Below the pieces are notes generated by a model, which had not been told where the DNA came from, did no database searches, and saw only the letters and a program-made list of their open reading frames with translations. From a bacterium (GTDB lineage: Bacteria; Patescibacteriota; Microgenomatia; Daviesbacterales; UBA10151), in NCBI GenBank assembly GCA_027364775.1, contig DAHXOS010000054.1, positions 1 through 6,195 on the forward strand: a DNA stretch of 6,195 bases, read 5' to 3'. Positions 5,300 through 6,195 of the stretch are shown here, in pieces. A program made the position numbers and the translations under genes. The first letter of the stretch is position 1. Each line of letters begins with the position of its first letter.

Positions 5300-6195
5300 A
5301 TGCTCAAAATTTACAATACCCTAACTCGTAAAGTTGAAGAATTTGTGCCTCTTAACTTTCCAAAGGTTGGTTTATACACCTGTGGTCCTACAGTTTATGA
5401 CTATCAACATATTGGTAATTGGCGGACTTTTACCTTTGAAGATATTTTAAGAAGAGTTTTACAAGCTGAGGGTTTTGATCTAAACCACATCATGAATGCA
5501 ACAGATGTAGGTCATTTAAGTGGAGACAATTTGGGAGATGCTGATCTAGGAGAAGACAGATTAGAAAAAGGTTCTAAAAAAGAGGGTAAGTCAGTTTGGG
5601 AGATAGCACAATTTTATTATGATGATTTTATTAAAACCCGCAATTGGTTAAATATTTTGCCTCCAACTCATTTTGTGCGTGCCACAGATCATATAAAAGA
5701 ACAAATAGAACTTGTACAAAAGTTAATGGATAACGGTTTGGCTTATGAAACAGAAACAGGGGTATTTTTTGATGTTATGAAATTTCCGGAATATGGAAAG
5801 TTAGGGGGGCAAAAATTAATTGATAAAAGAGTAGCTTCTAGAGAAGAAGTTGAAAAAGATAAAACTAAGAAAAGTCCTTATGATTTTGCACTTTGGTTTA
5901 AGCGGGTGGGTAAGTTTGCTGACCACCAAATGCATTGGGCTTCTCCTTGGGGAGATGGTTTTCCGGGCTGGCATATTGAATGTTCAGCTATGGCTATGAA
6001 ATATTTAGGTGAATCATTTGATATCCATACAGGAGGAGTTGATCATATTGCAATTCATCATACAAATGAGATTGCACAATCAGAAGGTGCAACAGGAAAA
6101 CCTTTTGCAAAAAATTGGATGCATGGAGAGTTTTTGACTGTTGACGGAGGAAGAATGGGTAAATCATTAGGTAATGCTTATACATTGCATGATAT
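5300..6195 (+). CDS. cysS: Cysteinyl-tRNA synthetase, N-terminal part (3' end outside window)
   Basis: This class I aminoacyl-tRNA synthetase charges tRNA-Cys with cysteine in the cytoplasm. The first 298 codons are present, and the frame is open to the window edge. The N-terminus MLKIYNTLTRKVEEF is typical, fixing the ATG at 5300. The ATP-site HIGH motif appears as HIGN (37-40) after YTCGPTVYD. The zinc ligands expected from E. coli CysS are all present as C28, C228 (in GWHIECSAM), H253 and E257 (in HHTNEIAQSE). The KMSKS loop reads RMGKS (285-289) followed by LGN. Between 70 and 97 a charged VGHLSGDNLGDADLGEDR-type segment replaces the shorter loop of E. coli; I recall this form from other bacteria including CPR. 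The full protein should be about 450-500 residues. It has no Shine-Dalgarno and probably its own leaderless promoter. Confidence 0.97.
   Translation, partial: MLKIYNTLTRKVEEFVPLNFPKVGLYTCGPTVYDYQHIGNWRTFTFEDILRRVLQAEGFDLNHIMNATDVGHLSGDNLGDADLGEDRLEKGSKKEGKSVWEIAQFYYDDFIKTRNWLNILPPTHFVRATDHIKEQIELVQKLMDNGLAYETETGVFFDVMKFPEYGKLGGQKLIDKRVASREEVEKDKTKKSPYDFALWFKRVGKFADHQMHWASPWGDGFPGWHIECSAMAMKYLGESFDIHTGGVDHIAIHHTNEIAQSEGATGKPFAKNWMHGEFLTVDGGRMGKSLGNAYTLHD

Noticed and set aside
5994..6185. 63-codon minus-strand frame inside cysS
   Set aside because: It is antisense to the zinc-site and KMSKS region of CysS, whose conservation explains the sequence.
5285..6195. KMSKS written RMGKS in CysS as an inactivating change
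   Set aside because: The second lysine and the SLGN context remain, all zinc ligands are present, and Gly for Ser at this place is tolerated in CysS homologues as I recall; probably lineage-normal.

Overview
The window is a 6.2 kb AT-rich bacterial segment with densely packed genes. It holds the 3' end of glyA, complete folD, ybaB/ebfC and recR, a four-helix-bundle (S23/IVP-type) gene, a Gln-rich hypothetical gene, two overlapping unknown genes on the minus strand, and the 5' part of cysS. The small proteins, the CysS style (HIGN plus a MGKSLGN signature) and the complete absence of Shine-Dalgarno sequences suggest a Candidate Phyla Radiation (Patescibacteria) genome, perhaps Microgenomates-like. 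That placement is from memory of such genomes and was not tested by a tree.

Layout. Positions 2-1570 hold a one-carbon/folate pair: GlyA makes 5,10-methylene-THF from serine and FolD oxidises it to 10-formyl-THF. Positions 1630-2676 hold ybaB and recR, the usual partners in a dnaX-ybaB-recR cluster, here without dnaX next to them and each with its own start-proximal -10 box. Positions 2680-3111 hold a four-helix-bundle gene bracketed by AAGTA-rich inverted repeats, and the right repeat runs up to the next start codon. Positions 3112-3558 encode a Gln/Lys-rich coiled-coil protein whose stop overlaps, tail to tail, the stop of the minus-strand pair. That pair (5217 to 3555) looks like a degenerate kinase-fold protein followed by a protein-kinase-like protein that keeps Lys, Asp, Asn and Asp in catalytic positions; the two genes overlap by 23 nt. 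An 82-bp divergent promoter region separates the pair from cysS (5300 to the window end).

Two observations stand out. First, no start codon in the window has a purine-rich ribosome binding site. Several have a -10 hexamer ending 6-7 nt before the ATG, the geometry of leaderless mRNAs. Second, the overlapping kinase-like/pseudokinase-like gene pair is not a system I recognise and is the best candidate for undescribed biology here. No tRNA, rRNA, CRISPR array, transposase or convincing intrinsic terminator was seen, and no stretch longer than about 300 bases lacks a gene.
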